Part shown: one piece after another, positions 24,636 to 33,829 of the stretch
How the letters are laid out: each line of letters starts with the position of its first letter
Numbering within the stretch: the stretch's first letter is position 1
Assembly (NCBI GenBank): GCA_002391275.1
Contig: DGSC01000001.1
Location: 1-56,747 of the forward strand
Reading direction: 5' to 3'
DNA: 56,747 bases
Origin: Prevotellaceae bacterium UBA4372
Lineage (GTDB): Bacteria > Bacteroidota > Bacteroidia > Bacteroidales > Bacteroidaceae
The notes under the pieces: generated by a model
Told to the model about the DNA's origin: nothing
Database searches by the model: none
Seen by the model: only the letters and a program-made list of their open reading frames with translations
Position numbers and translations under genes: made by a program

Positions 24636-26191
24636 ACACAGAACCTATAATAGCACCCGTACCCATAGACGTCCTCAAGAGCGAGCTCACCGAGGACCGT
24701 CGCCTCCGTTTCACGAACAAGTCGGGCAACGAAGTTTACATCGTCACCTGGCAGAATGCACCCAACGTATGCCGTGAAATCGGGCGCTTACGCGAAATAG
24801 CCTTCCGTGCTGCAGGTGGCGGCACAGGGAAAGCGCTCGATCTGGATGAGTTCGACACCATGGAAGTGCCCTACAAACAACTGATTGTATGGGACCCAGA
24901 CGCCGAAGCCATCATAGGAGGTTACCGTTACTTGTTAGGGTCCGACGTACGCTTCGACGAGGCTGGTCAACCCGTGTTGGCAACCTCTCACATGTTCCAT
25001 TTCTCGGAACAATTCATCCGCGACTACTTGCCATACACCATTGAGCTGGGCCGCAGTTGGGTATCGAAAGAATACCAAAGCACACGTGCCGGAGCCAAGG
25101 CCATCTTCGCCCTCGACAATTTGTGGGACGGACTCGGGGCGCTCACCGTAGTGAAGCCTAATGTGCGTTACCTTTTCGGAAAGGTGACGATGTACCCCAG
25201 CTACGACCGCGTGGCACGAGACATGATTCTCTATTTCCTTCGCAAACACTTCCCCGACCCTGATGGCCTTATCATGCCTACACATCCGCTGAATATAGAA
25301 GCTGATCCAGAGCAGTTGCGCCAGCTGTTTTGCGAAGATGATTTCAAAGCGGACTACCGCATCCTCAATCGCGAAGTCAGGGCACGAGGCTTCAACATCC
25401 CGCCCCTGGTGAATGCTTACATGGGACTATCACCAACCATGCGCATGTTCGGCACGGCCATCAACTATGGCTTCGGTGACGTAGAAGAGACAGGTATTCT
25501 CATTGCCGTAGACGAGATCCTCGACGAGAAACGGATACGGCACATTGATAGCTTTGCCGCACAGCATCCTGAGGCTGTGGATCATGTATCAACTACAAAT
25601 CTGACACATTTCGGAGTCATGAAGTCAATTCCTGTGCTTGTTTTATTTGCGTTAAATCCTTCTTTGATGGAAGCAAAAACAAATGAAAAAATGATTTTGC
25701 CAAATGAAATTAAATCAGAAATCGTTTCGGAGCCTCAAAATGCTCAGCAAACACCTCCTTTTGGATGGGAGTGTTTTAGAAAAAATGAAGTTATTCGTTA
25801 TGTGTCACCTGCTAAGGGTAATGGAGCGGATTATTATTTGATTTTTAGTTCAAATAAAAAAGAAACACCAAATGATGTAGGTTATGTATATTTATTAAGA
25901 TATGATGCAACCCCTGCTAAAAAAGCTCACATTACTCCTCCTGCGGTAATGTCTATTGTTTATCATGATCTTGGTAAAGACAAAGAGTTTTGCGGTGCAA
26001 TAGTCATGGAAGATGTTGTGGATAAAAATGGTGAATACAAAGGATATATGAGTAGAGAAATAAAACTCGATGATGAAACTTCACAAAAAATTATAAATTT
26101 GATTTCTGATAGAACTCAATGGAAAAATGGAACACGTATAACATTTCGGGAAACAACATCTGAAAAATTACAGCCTTTAAAAGTTTTATAA
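24632..26191 (+). CDS. glsB: GlsB-like N-acyltransferase fused to an unrelated AT-rich C-terminal module
   Basis: Residues 1 to ~318 are an OlsB/GlsB-type GNAT N-acyltransferase that puts the first acyl chain on glycine. It shows IGRLREIAFRAAGGGTGK, LIVWDPDAEAIIGGYRYL, YTIELGRSWVSKEYQ and FGKVTMYPSYD. A normal protein would end near KRIRHIDSF. Here the frame continues for ~200 residues of different character: a signal-peptide-like segment (MKSIPVLVLFALNPSLMEAK, first codon at 25619), then a polar domain (FGWECFRKNEVIRYVS, GADYYLIFSSNKKE, FCGAIVMEDVV) I do not recognise. GC content falls visibly at about 25,590. The module may be translated separately from 25619, or be fused. Acyltransferase assignment is firm; the tail is not. 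Confidence 0.82.
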   Translation: MNTEPIIAPVPIDVLKSELTEDRRLRFTNKSGNEVYIVTWQNAPNVCREIGRLREIAFRAAGGGTGKALDLDEFDTMEVPYKQLIVWDPDAEAIIGGYRYLLGSDVRFDEAGQPVLATSHMFHFSEQFIRDYLPYTIELGRSWVSKEYQSTRAGAKAIFALDNLWDGLGALTVVKPNVRYLFGKVTMYPSYDRVARDMILYFLRKHFPDPDGLIMPTHPLNIEADPEQLRQLFCEDDFKADYRILNREVRARGFNIPPLVNAYMGLSPTMRMFGTAINYGFGDVEETGILIAVDEILDEKRIRHIDSFAAQHPEAVDHVSTTNLTHFGVMKSIPVLVLFALNPSLMEAKTNEKMILPNEIKSEIVSEPQNAQQTPPFGWECFRKNEVIRYVSPAKGNGADYYLIFSSNKKETPNDVGYVYLLRYDATPAKKAHITPPAVMSIVYHDLGKDKEFCGAIVMEDVVDKNGEYKGYMSREIKLDDETSQKIINLISDRTQWKNGTRITFRETTSEKLQPLKVL

Positions 26192-26302
26192 ACAAATACG
26201 TCGGAAGTTGAATAAAGTGAAGTAACTTCAACTCCAACCCCACAGACAACGCATACTTCTGAAGTTCAGGAGAGCAAACGGCAAAGTTTAATTGAAAAAT
26301 AA
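26192..26302 (+). pseudogene. Continuation of the glsB-fused frame past two stops
   Basis: Directly after the stop at 26189-26191 the same frame reads TNTSEVE, a second stop, then SEVTSTPTPQTTHTSEVQ and ESKRQSLIEK before a third stop at 26300-26302. The Ser/Thr/Pro-rich, coding-like text suggests that the module once had a longer C-terminal tail that is now interrupted by two stop codons. Chance cannot be ruled out for so short a stretch. Confidence 0.5.
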
Positions 26303-26337
26303 GCCTTAAAAGAAATACAGAAACAAAGAATGAATCT

Positions 26338-26383
26338 TAAACAGACTGAGCCTGCGATAGTGCAGGCTCAGTCTGTTTATTTA
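26338..26383. terminator. Bidirectional terminator between the glsB module and dgt
   Basis: An 18-bp perfect stem (26338-26355 with 26362-26379, core CAGACTGAGCCTGC) with a 6-nt loop runs into T/A-rich sequence on both sides. Confidence 0.9.
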
Positions 26384-27742
26384 AATTATGGGGAAGCTCA
26401 TTCCGTTGATTTTACGATAGAGATCAAGCGCATAGACGTCTGTCATACCGGAAATATAGTCGAGCACAGCCAACAACCGGTCGTAGAGCTTGGGCGAATG
26501 AATCTGATATTGCCGCGAAACACGATTGAGCAGCAACTGTGAGTATGCCCTCTCTGGGTGCATCACAGCCTCAACCATAAGGTCGGTGAGGAAGGTCATG
26601 ACACGGAAGCCGGCCAGTTCTATGTCGACGACATCCTTTGAATGATAGATATGGCCATAGCTCGTGCGAACACAATCGTCGTAGGCTCGGCGAGGCGTAT
26701 CGGAAATATGTTGGATGAGCGTACCTTGGAACGTGCCTGCGAGTATTTGGTCTTCTGCGTCAACAAATGCTTTTACGCATTCGCTTTCAAGGCAGTTGAT
26801 AACACATGAACGCAGATATACTATTTGCTCGTTGACATCGTGCACATCGAGTCGGGCAAGGTTGCGCGCTATTTCATCGCGACGTTCAGGAGTAAAATAA
26901 GCGAGGAGAAGCTCACGCGTGTCGGCGGTACTGAGTATTTTCAGTTTGTGAGCATCCTCAATGTCCATGATTTCGTAACAGATATCGTCGGCCGCCTCTA
27001 CAAGATAAACGAGCGGAAAGCGTGCATAGCAAAAAGAACCTGACCTCGAAGGCTTCCGTTCTATGCCCAAAGCTTCGGCTATGCGCTGATAATCTTGCAA
27101 CTCAGCTTCGAAAAAGCCGAATTTGAGGTGCTCACCAGCGAGATTGCTCGAAAAGGGATACTTGACGATGCTGGCCAAAGTGCTGTAGGTCATTACGAAG
27201 CCGCCCGGACGACGGCCATCAAAGTGATGGGTAAGTAGGCGAAAAGCATTAGCGTTGCCCTCAAAATGTGTGAGGTCGTCCCATTGCAAGGGAGTAAGAC
27301 GGTCGCCCGTCTCAGGGTCTTCAAAGGTTTGTAGCCACCGCCCTGCCCCTTCGCTGAAATAGGTGGCTATGGCTCGCTCACCCGAATGTCCAAATGGAGG
27401 ATTGCCAAGATCATGAGCCAGACAGGCCGCACTTACGATAGCACCGAGTTCGGTAAGGTGCGTACCGACCAGATCGGGATGACGTTCCAACAAGAGACGT
27501 GCACTATCATTGCCCAATGAGCGGCCGACACTCGACACCTCCAAACTGTGGGTGAGTCGATTGTGCACAAAGATACCGCCTGGCAGTGGGAACACTTGAG
27601 TCTTGTTCTGCAGCCTGCGAAACGGAGCCGAGAAGATAAGGCGGTCATAGTCGCGCTGAAACTCGGTACGGTCGTCTCGCTGGGCACTCTGGCCCTCCAA
27701 GCCAAGGCGTCTGCTGCTTAAAAGTTGTTGCCAATTCATCAT
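26381..27742 (-). CDS. dgt: Deoxyguanosine triphosphate triphosphohydrolase (dGTPase)
   Basis: The 453-residue HD-domain enzyme hydrolyses dGTP to deoxyguanosine and triphosphate. It shows the N-terminal RTEFQRDYDRLIFSAPFRRL and FPLPGGIFVHNRLTHSLEVS with the first HD histidine. ACLAHDLGNPPFGHSGERA supplies the HD pair, and YLVEAADDICYEIMDIED the last metal ligand. The start is one of two adjacent ATGs (27742 or 27739). Longer upstream frames overlap the -7 element at 27750-27757, so they are excluded. It is divergent from dut, placing two dNTP-pool enzymes head to head. Confidence 0.95.
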   Translation of the reverse strand: MMNWQQLLSSRRLGLEGQSAQRDDRTEFQRDYDRLIFSAPFRRLQNKTQVFPLPGGIFVHNRLTHSLEVSSVGRSLGNDSARLLLERHPDLVGTHLTELGAIVSAACLAHDLGNPPFGHSGERAIATYFSEGAGRWLQTFEDPETGDRLTPLQWDDLTHFEGNANAFRLLTHHFDGRRPGGFVMTYSTLASIVKYPFSSNLAGEHLKFGFFEAELQDYQRIAEALGIERKPSRSGSFCYARFPLVYLVEAADDICYEIMDIEDAHKLKILSTADTRELLLAYFTPERRDEIARNLARLDVHDVNEQIVYLRSCVINCLESECVKAFVDAEDQILAGTFQGTLIQHISDTPRRAYDDCVRTSYGHIYHSKDVVDIELAGFRVMTFLTDLMVEAVMHPERAYSQLLLNRVSRQYQIHSPKLYDRLLAVLDYISGMTDVYALDLYRKINGMSFPII

Positions 27743-27749
27743 AACGATG

Positions 27750-27757
27750 CAAAAGTA
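27750..27757 (-). promoter_or_regulatory. -7 element for dgt
   Basis: The minus strand reads TACTTTTG. With transcription starting near 27745 the dgt message would be nearly leaderless. Confidence 0.6.
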
Positions 27758-27800
27758 GCTAAAAAATGCCACATCGCGCGCGCGTTCAATAATATTTTTG

Positions 27801-27808
27801 TACTTTTG
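27801..27808 (+). promoter_or_regulatory. -7 element for dut
   Basis: TACTTTTG is an exact TAnnTTTG match; the overlapping TATTTTTG 8 nt upstream is a second candidate. The leader to the ATG at 27864 is about 50 nt. No clear -33 element is seen. Confidence 0.6.
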
Positions 27809-27863
27809 TGCCGAAAAATACAAGTCCGCAAGGGCACTCACAGCAAACAGCAGTACCGAAGAC

Positions 27864-28295
27864 ATGAAAATTCAAATTATCAACCGCTCACACCACCCTC
27901 TGCCATCGTATGCCACACCACTATCAGCAGGCCTCGATCTCCGAGCTAATCTCTCGGAACCCATTGAGATGAAGCCCATGACTCGTGCGCTGGTGCCCAC
28001 AGGCCTTTTCATAGCCTTACCGGAAGGCTATGAGGCTCAAGTGCGTCCCCGCAGCGGTTTAGCCTTGAAACATGGCATCACCGTGCTGAATGCCCCTGGA
28101 ACTATAGACGCTGACTACCGTGGCGAAGTGTGCGTTATTCTTGCCAATCTCTCTGACAGCCCTTTCACCATCAATGACGGAGAACGTATAGCACAGATGG
28201 TGGTTGCCCGGCATGAGCAAGTGGAATGGGAGCCTGTGACGGAACTCAATGACACAGACCGCGGAGCCGGTGGCTTCGGACATTCGGGCCTCTAA
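27864..28295 (+). CDS. dut: dUTP diphosphatase
   Basis: The 143-residue trimeric dUTPase turns dUTP into dUMP, keeping uracil out of DNA and feeding dTMP synthesis. All five motifs can be seen: AGLDLRANL, RPRSGLALKHG, NAPGTIDADYRGE, GERIAQMV and the C-terminal RGAGGFGHSGL that closes over the active site. The frame extends 22 codons further upstream, but that part overlaps the promoter, so the ATG at 27864 is used. It leads a run of four envelope-related genes (TPR lipoprotein, DUF4292-like, EnvC-like), a grouping common in Bacteroidales. Confidence 0.97.
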   Translation: MKIQIINRSHHPLPSYATPLSAGLDLRANLSEPIEMKPMTRALVPTGLFIALPEGYEAQVRPRSGLALKHGITVLNAPGTIDADYRGEVCVILANLSDSPFTINDGERIAQMVVARHEQVEWEPVTELNDTDRGAGGFGHSGL

Positions 28296-28367
28296 ACATC
28301 CACACAAGGGACCGAGAATAGAAAGCCACCATAGTTTTCAAAAAAAGTAGACACCCAAGAAGGCACA

Positions 28368-30203
28368 GTGAAGAGCAGACTTTACATTTTTAATATATTT
28401 ATATTATGCATAGGCCTTGCTGTAGGAGGCTGTAGTTCGTCGCGAAATGCGGTTGACAAGAGTTCTCCGGCGCAAGAACCTGTTCGGACAGCTCTGGCAA
28501 GTAAGAAACTCCACGCCAAAACGCTGAGCATGTCGGAGCAGTCACGGCTGAGTTATCTGTTTCAAGAGGCATCAAAACTGAAAATGCAGGAACGCCACAG
28601 CCAAGCCTTCGACTTGCTGCGCCATTGTCAGGCTATTGACAACGAAGCGCCCGAAGTGCTCTACGAACTGGCGCTCTATGAATTATACTTCCGCCAAGAC
28701 TCCGTTGCCTTGGGGCTTCTCAGACGAGCCATAGCATTCGATCCACTTAACACCTTTTACAAAGAGGCACTGGCCACATACTATCTTAACCGCAATCAAG
28801 CAGAACCTGCCCTACCCTACCTGGAAGACATTGTCGCTTTGCGACCTACGCGCAGCGATATTTTAGCACAGCTGACACGCATCTACACAAGCCTTAACCG
28901 TCCGTCGGATGCCATAAGGGCCCTTGACCGCATCGAAGTACTCGAAGGGAAGATGCCAAGTGTAAGCTATCAGAAATTTGCGCTCTACAAACAGATGGGG
29001 CAGGAAGAGAAAGGCTTCAGTGAGCTCGAAAGCCTCTGTCAGGAATACCCTCACGAAATGAGCTATCGTCTGGCCATTGCGGATCAATTATTGGCGGCAG
29101 ACCGCGAAGAGGAAGCCTTGAAAGTGTACGATGAAGTGAGACGCACAGAACCGGAGAATGCTGGTTTGCACCTCTCGATGCTGCAATACTATCGCCACAC
29201 GGGCAACGACTCGCTCTTTGCTGTTGTACGCGACTCGCTGCTCTTCGCTCCGAAGAGCGACAGTGAAGTGCGTGTAGCACTAATGCGCGACCTCATAGCC
29301 ACAGAAGTTCACGATGACAGCTTAGGCCGGCATCATATCGTAGAAACCTTTGACAGTCTCGACCAAAACTTCGGGCGTGACCTTGACCTGTTACAACTTA
29401 GAGCTGCTTACCTTGCGACCTACGACAAAGGTAACGACAGCGACTTTGTTGCCGTGATGGATCGCGTGATAGAGCTCGAACCAGCCAACACGCAGGCAGT
29501 GTTCTATCTCATACAATACTACGGACAGCACCAACAATACAAGAAGTTGGAAGATATCTGCAGAAGAGCTCTGCTCACACATCCCGAAGAACTGCCATGC
29601 CATTTCTATCTCGGGGTGGCACTCTACCAACAGGACAAGAAGAGCGATGCCATGAAGGCCTTTGAAGACGGTTTGTTACAGAAAACAGACGAGAGCCAAC
29701 CTACTATGGTCGCAGATCTCTACAGCATATTGGGCGACCTCTATCATGAGATAGGTCGCGAGGATGATGCTTTCGAGGCATACGACTCATGCCTTGTCTA
29801 TCAAGATGACAACGTAGGATGCCTCAACAACTATGCCTACTACCTTTCACAACTGAAGCGCAACCTCGACAAGGCTGAAGAGATGAGCTACCGCTCTATT
29901 CGCTTAGAGCCCGGCAACAAGACGTTTATCGACACCTATGCTTGGATATTATTCATAAAGGGACGATATACCGAGGCCGAACATTATATCAATCGTGTAT
30001 GTCCTCCCGACTCTTCTGACGCAGCCCTCCTTGCCGACCCAAACATTTCAGGAGTCGTTTTGGAACATGCAGGTGACATAGCCTCCATGAACGGAAACAC
30101 AGAGTTGGCTCTACGTTTTTGGACCTTGGCACAAAAAGCCGGAGGCAACGGACTCACACCTTTACTGCCTAAGAAAATCAGGCTGAGAAAATATGTAGAA
30201 TAA
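28368..30203 (+). CDS. TPR-repeat lipoprotein
   Basis: The 611-residue protein begins at a GTG codon and has a lipoprotein signal with the lipobox AVGGC. The rest is almost wholly tetratricopeptide repeats, at least ten of them (for example APEVLYELALYELYFRQDS, CHFYLGVALYQQDKKSDAMK, DLYSILGDLYHEIGREDDAF). The last repeats (NNYAYYLSQLKRNLDKAEEM, TYAWILFIKGRYTEAEHY) match the tail seen in many Bacteroidetes outer-membrane TPR proteins. It likely acts as a scaffold at the envelope. It lies in one operon with a DUF4292-like lipoprotein and an EnvC-like activator, suggesting a role in cell-wall or outer-membrane assembly. Confidence 0.86.
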   Translation: MKSRLYIFNIFILCIGLAVGGCSSSRNAVDKSSPAQEPVRTALASKKLHAKTLSMSEQSRLSYLFQEASKLKMQERHSQAFDLLRHCQAIDNEAPEVLYELALYELYFRQDSVALGLLRRAIAFDPLNTFYKEALATYYLNRNQAEPALPYLEDIVALRPTRSDILAQLTRIYTSLNRPSDAIRALDRIEVLEGKMPSVSYQKFALYKQMGQEEKGFSELESLCQEYPHEMSYRLAIADQLLAADREEEALKVYDEVRRTEPENAGLHLSMLQYYRHTGNDSLFAVVRDSLLFAPKSDSEVRVALMRDLIATEVHDDSLGRHHIVETFDSLDQNFGRDLDLLQLRAAYLATYDKGNDSDFVAVMDRVIELEPANTQAVFYLIQYYGQHQQYKKLEDICRRALLTHPEELPCHFYLGVALYQQDKKSDAMKAFEDGLLQKTDESQPTMVADLYSILGDLYHEIGREDDAFEAYDSCLVYQDDNVGCLNNYAYYLSQLKRNLDKAEEMSYRSIRLEPGNKTFIDTYAWILFIKGRYTEAEHYINRVCPPDSSDAALLADPNISGVVLEHAGDIASMNGNTELALRFWTLAQKAGGNGLTPLLPKKIRLRKYVE

Positions 30204-30232
30204 TATAACACTACAAAAACACATAGACAACG

Positions 30233-31108
30233 ATGAAGAAATATCTCATAATAGGCCTTGCGGCTCTGTTCATAGTCTCTTGCGCATCACGCCGAAAAGC
30301 GATGAAAGAGGATGCCGACGGCACGACCAACGCTACATCCTTGAATATACATACACAAGAAGAGCAGCAACAAAAAAAGGAACAGGTTGTGGCACAAATG
30401 CAGCGGAACAGCCAGAGCACAAACGGGATACGCGCACACTTGAATGTCTCGCTGGCCGCTAATGGGCGCTCATTAAGTGCTGGAGGAACGCTCAAAATGA
30501 AGCGCAACGAGATCATACAAATCTCACTGACGGCTCTGGGACTTTTTGAAGTAGGACGTATGGAACTCACTCCGGACTACCTTTTTGTTCAAGACCGAAT
30601 CAACAAACAATATGTGCAGGTGCCGTGGCGAGAGATTGAGGCTTTACGCAACAGCGGTGCAGACTTCTACACCTTCCAGGCAATATTCTGGAATGAGCTG
30701 TTCGTGCTTGGGCAACACACTAAACCAACCGAAGCAGATTTCCAAATAAGCCACTCTGGAAAGAAAGCAACCTTGACTCCCGCCAAACAACATGTTGCCG
30801 TGAAGCAACAAGCACTGCAATTCATCGTAGACACTTCACGACAGCTGCTTGAGCGAGCTATTTTGAAGACAACACAAGGAACCCCTCTCGATGTGACATG
30901 CGACTATGCCGATTTCACACAATTAAACAGTTCAACATTTCCACAGACCATGTTGCTCGCCATTACGGCTGGAACAAAACGCTACTCAGCCGACTTCACT
31001 TTCTCAAGTTTACAAGCAGATGAGAGCTTGAAGAATCTGGCAACGAAACCTTCAGGCAGCTACAAGAGGGTTGCCTTCGACGACATCATCAAGCAACTGG
31101 TGAAATAA
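30233..31108 (+). CDS. DUF4292-like lipoprotein
   Basis: The 291-residue protein has a lipoprotein signal (LAALFIVSC) and a Gln-rich linker. It is followed by a beta-rich domain resembling LolA/LolB-type lipoprotein carriers and the Bacteroidetes DUF4292 family: AHLNVSLAANGRSLSAGGTLKMKRNEIIQISL, then LFEVGRMELTPDYLFVQDRINKQY in order. This front half, with strands followed by a residue set for a hydrophobic cavity, is typical of proteins that carry lipid chains. The function of DUF4292 itself is not established. It starts 29 nt after the TPR gene and is followed 8 nt later by the EnvC-like gene. Confidence 0.82.
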   Translation: MKKYLIIGLAALFIVSCASRRKAMKEDADGTTNATSLNIHTQEEQQQKKEQVVAQMQRNSQSTNGIRAHLNVSLAANGRSLSAGGTLKMKRNEIIQISLTALGLFEVGRMELTPDYLFVQDRINKQYVQVPWREIEALRNSGADFYTFQAIFWNELFVLGQHTKPTEADFQISHSGKKATLTPAKQHVAVKQQALQFIVDTSRQLLERAILKTTQGTPLDVTCDYADFTQLNSSTFPQTMLLAITAGTKRYSADFTFSSLQADESLKNLATKPSGSYKRVAFDDIIKQLVK

Positions 31109-31116
31109 CAATTGAT

Positions 31117-32460
31117 ATGGAAACAATGCGTAACATACTTCTCATTGCTTTATTTATGTTTTTGCCTCAGTCTGTGCTATCGCAGACCAAGAAGATTAAT
31201 GCACTGAAAAGCCAGAAAGCACAGATAGAGCAAGGCATAAAAAAGGCCAAGACACAGCTCAACGCCACCAAACATGAGGCTGTAAAGAAAGAGCAAACGG
31301 CCGACTTCCTCGAAGAGCAGATAGAGGGACGCTTACGCTACATCCATCAATTGGAGTCAGAGATTGACTCTATGCAGACAAGAATAGACCGCCTGACGTC
31401 AGAGCTCAAGCAACTAAACCTGCAAGTCGCCGACAAGCGAGATAAATATATCCAAAGCTTGCGAGCAGCACGCAACTCACAAAACCTACGCAACCCCGTG
31501 TTATTCTTTTTCTCTGCGAAATCCTTTCCTCAGATATACAGACGCATGCGCTATGCCAAGGAATTTGCGGCACTGCAAAAGAACCTCGGCCTGCAGCTAA
31601 TGAGCAAACAGAATGAGGCTCGCGACAAACAGAATCAACTACTGGAGACAAAACAGCAAATGAGCGTGGCTGTGCAAGAGGTGATAAAGGAGCGCAAACA
31701 GCTTTCAGCTCAGCATTCGGTAGTAAAGGCAAACGTTGCCGAATTGCACAAGAAAGAGAAAGAAATAGAGAAACATGTTGCCGAGCAACAGAAACAGCTG
31801 ACTGCTCTTAACAAAAAAATCGATGAACTCGTAGCTTACGAGATAGAACAGGCGCGTAAACGCGCCGAGGCTGAAGCTCGCCGCAAACGCGAAGCCGAAG
31901 AACGGGCTGCAAAGGCAAAAGAACAATTAGCCCAAGAGAACAAAAGCACAAAAAGAGGCAAGGGCAATAAAGGCGACAAGCGCAAGAACACGAGCAGCAC
32001 AAAATCAGCCAACACAGCACCTTCAAAATGGCTGACAGCAGAAGACCGTCAGCTCAACGGTAGTCTGGAACAGAACAAAGGGCGACTACCAGTACCTATA
32101 ACTGGCCCCTATCGCATTGAACGTCGATTCGGGCTCAACCGTGTGTCGTCTACTATTGTGCTCGACAACAAAGGCGTCAACTATATGGGACAATCCGGAG
32201 CTCACGCACGTTCTATCTTCGACGGTGAGGTTTCGGCAGTATTCCAGTTGGGTGCTCTGAAGAATGTGCTTGTTCGCCACGGCTCATATATTTCGGTCTA
32301 TTGCAACCTTTCTTCGACTATTGTAGTACGCGGACAAAAAGTCAAGGCCCGTGATATCTTAGGCACAGTAGCAGCAGACGAGAGTGGCAGCTACATCCTG
32401 CATTTCCAGTTGCGCAAGGAAACAGCGAAACTCAATCCTGAAGCATGGATTGGGAGATAG
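31117..32460 (+). CDS. EnvC-like murein hydrolase activator
   Basis: The 447-residue exported protein has a signal peptide (ALFMFLPQSVLSQ), two long coiled coils (~25-110 and ~150-285, Lys/Glu/Gln-rich) and a C-terminal LytM/M23 domain (~325-446). In active M23 peptidases the metal ligands lie in HxxxD and HxH motifs. Here the first is NKGVNYMGQSG and the second LHFQLRKE, so the zinc site is incomplete. That matches EnvC/NlpD-type activators, which switch on amidases at the septum rather than cut murein themselves. The start could also be the Met at codon 4. It closes the dut operon. Confidence 0.92.
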   Translation: METMRNILLIALFMFLPQSVLSQTKKINALKSQKAQIEQGIKKAKTQLNATKHEAVKKEQTADFLEEQIEGRLRYIHQLESEIDSMQTRIDRLTSELKQLNLQVADKRDKYIQSLRAARNSQNLRNPVLFFFSAKSFPQIYRRMRYAKEFAALQKNLGLQLMSKQNEARDKQNQLLETKQQMSVAVQEVIKERKQLSAQHSVVKANVAELHKKEKEIEKHVAEQQKQLTALNKKIDELVAYEIEQARKRAEAEARRKREAEERAAKAKEQLAQENKSTKRGKGNKGDKRKNTSSTKSANTAPSKWLTAEDRQLNGSLEQNKGRLPVPITGPYRIERRFGLNRVSSTIVLDNKGVNYMGQSGAHARSIFDGEVSAVFQLGALKNVLVRHGSYISVYCNLSSTIVVRGQKVKARDILGTVAADESGSYILHFQLRKETAKLNPEAWIGR

Positions 32461-32487
32461 GAAGTTCCGACCCTTATGTTTAAAACG

Positions 32488-33573
32488 CTATAACACCAGT
32501 CCGTCAAGCATTGAAATATACTCACGAATAGCTTGACGAAGCTCGGAAATGTAGATAAACTCATTAGCCGTATGACTGCGTGCACTGTCGCCTGGTCCCA
32601 TCTTCAATGAAGGCCATGGCATGAGTGCCTGATCGGAGAGCGTCGGAGAACCGAAGGTACGACGCGGAGTCCCATCCGGGAGAGCCCCAAGAGCAAGTGC
32701 ACTACGGACAAGAGGATGTGCGATGTCAATATGCGATGAGCCCAGGCGGAAAGAGCGAGCCTGAACATTGCTTTTTACGCACGCGCGTACTTTATTATAT
32801 ATTTCCTCATTGGAATAAAACTCATTGGAACGCACGTCTACAGTGAAGGTACAACTATCGGGAATCACATTGTGCTGAGTGCCAGAATTGATAATCGTAG
32901 TAGTCATCTTTACTGGTCCAAGCAACGCAGAAACATGCTCAAAACGGTAAGAACGAATCCACTCGATATCCTGCATTGCAATGTATATCGCGTTAATCCC
33001 TTCATTGCGTGCAGCGTGACCTGCCTTACCGGTAGCCGTACAATCGAGAACCATCAGCCCACGTTCTGCCACAGCCGGTTGCATTCCTGTAGGTTCCCCT
33101 ACGAGAGCCACATCCACAGACGGCAACAACGGCACTACACGCGATAGCCCATCTACGCCGGAAACCTCTTCTTCAGCAGACGCGAGCATAATAAGATTGT
33201 AAGTCTGAGGATGACTCGAAAGCACCCTGAATGTTTGAATCAGGCTAACAAGAGAAGCTCCATCATCATTAGCACCGAGACCATACAGGCAATCCCCAGC
33301 CAGCAAAGGAGAAAATGGGTCTCGAGTCCAAGCAGCAGCAGGTTTGACCGTGTCAATATGAGCATTGAGCAGCAGCGTCGGACGCTTGGCGTCATAGCCA
33401 GATGCTATGACCCATACGTTGTTTGCTTCGCGATGCACATTCATGCCACGACTGGAAAGGAAACGGGCGACAATATCTGCAGCTTCCGACTCGGACCTGC
33501 TGATACGAGGTACCGATATAAGCTGCATCAACAAGTCAAGTGCCTCTGTTGTAAGTTGGTTTACGTCTGTCAT
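32488..33573 (-). CDS. argE: M20-family deacetylase, ArgE-type (acetyl- or succinylornithine deacetylase)
   Basis: The 361-residue metallopeptidase carries the dinuclear zinc-site motifs of family M20: LLLNAHIDTVKPA, YGLGANDDGASLVSL, LASAEEEVSGVDG and a VGEPTGMQPAVAERG block. The dimerisation domain follows (GKAGHAARNEGINAI). The protein is close to the ArgE/DapE group. In Bacteroidetes this enzyme removes the N-acyl group, often succinyl, from ornithine precursors in arginine synthesis. argC and argG are elsewhere in the window, which supports an arginine role, but DapE-like activity is possible. It stands alone with its own promoter. Confidence 0.87.
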   Translation of the reverse strand: MTDVNQLTTEALDLLMQLISVPRISRSESEAADIVARFLSSRGMNVHREANNVWVIASGYDAKRPTLLLNAHIDTVKPAAAWTRDPFSPLLAGDCLYGLGANDDGASLVSLIQTFRVLSSHPQTYNLIMLASAEEEVSGVDGLSRVVPLLPSVDVALVGEPTGMQPAVAERGLMVLDCTATGKAGHAARNEGINAIYIAMQDIEWIRSYRFEHVSALLGPVKMTTTIINSGTQHNVIPDSCTFTVDVRSNEFYSNEEIYNKVRACVKSNVQARSFRLGSSHIDIAHPLVRSALALGALPDGTPRRTFGSPTLSDQALMPWPSLKMGPGDSARSHTANEFIYISELRQAIREYISMLDGLVL

Positions 33574-33632
33574 TGAGAAATCACCGATTTAAGATGTCAC
33601 ACAAACAATGCCATTTGTTATAAACAGCAAGG

Positions 33633-33640
33633 CAAAAATA
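33633..33640 (-). promoter_or_regulatory. -7 element for the argE-type gene
   Basis: The minus strand reads TATTTTTG, matching TAnnTTTG, about 60 nt upstream of the start codon. Confidence 0.5.
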
Positions 33641-33791
33641 GAATAAATCTTTGATGTACGAACGATAAGAGCTAAACTTTTAATCATTTGCGAGCACACT
33701 TTTAGCCTTTGCCGACTTATTTTTACCGCTTTTCAAACTGCTAACGTAAAAAAAGTTCATTAATCATCGTCAATCGTTGAAAGTTTTAGCT

Positions 33792-33799
33792 ATCTTTGC
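33792..33799 (+). promoter_or_regulatory. -7 element for the acyl-CoA synthetase gene
   Basis: TATCTTTG is an exact match, 31 nt before the ATG at 33830. No clear -33 element is present. Confidence 0.6.
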
Positions 33800-33829
33800 A
33801 TCGACAATGAATTAAAGAAGAATGCGCAT

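Noticed and set aside
31117..32460. Active M23 endopeptidase
   Set aside because: The zinc ligands are incomplete (NKGVNY and LHFQLR), so an activator role fits better.
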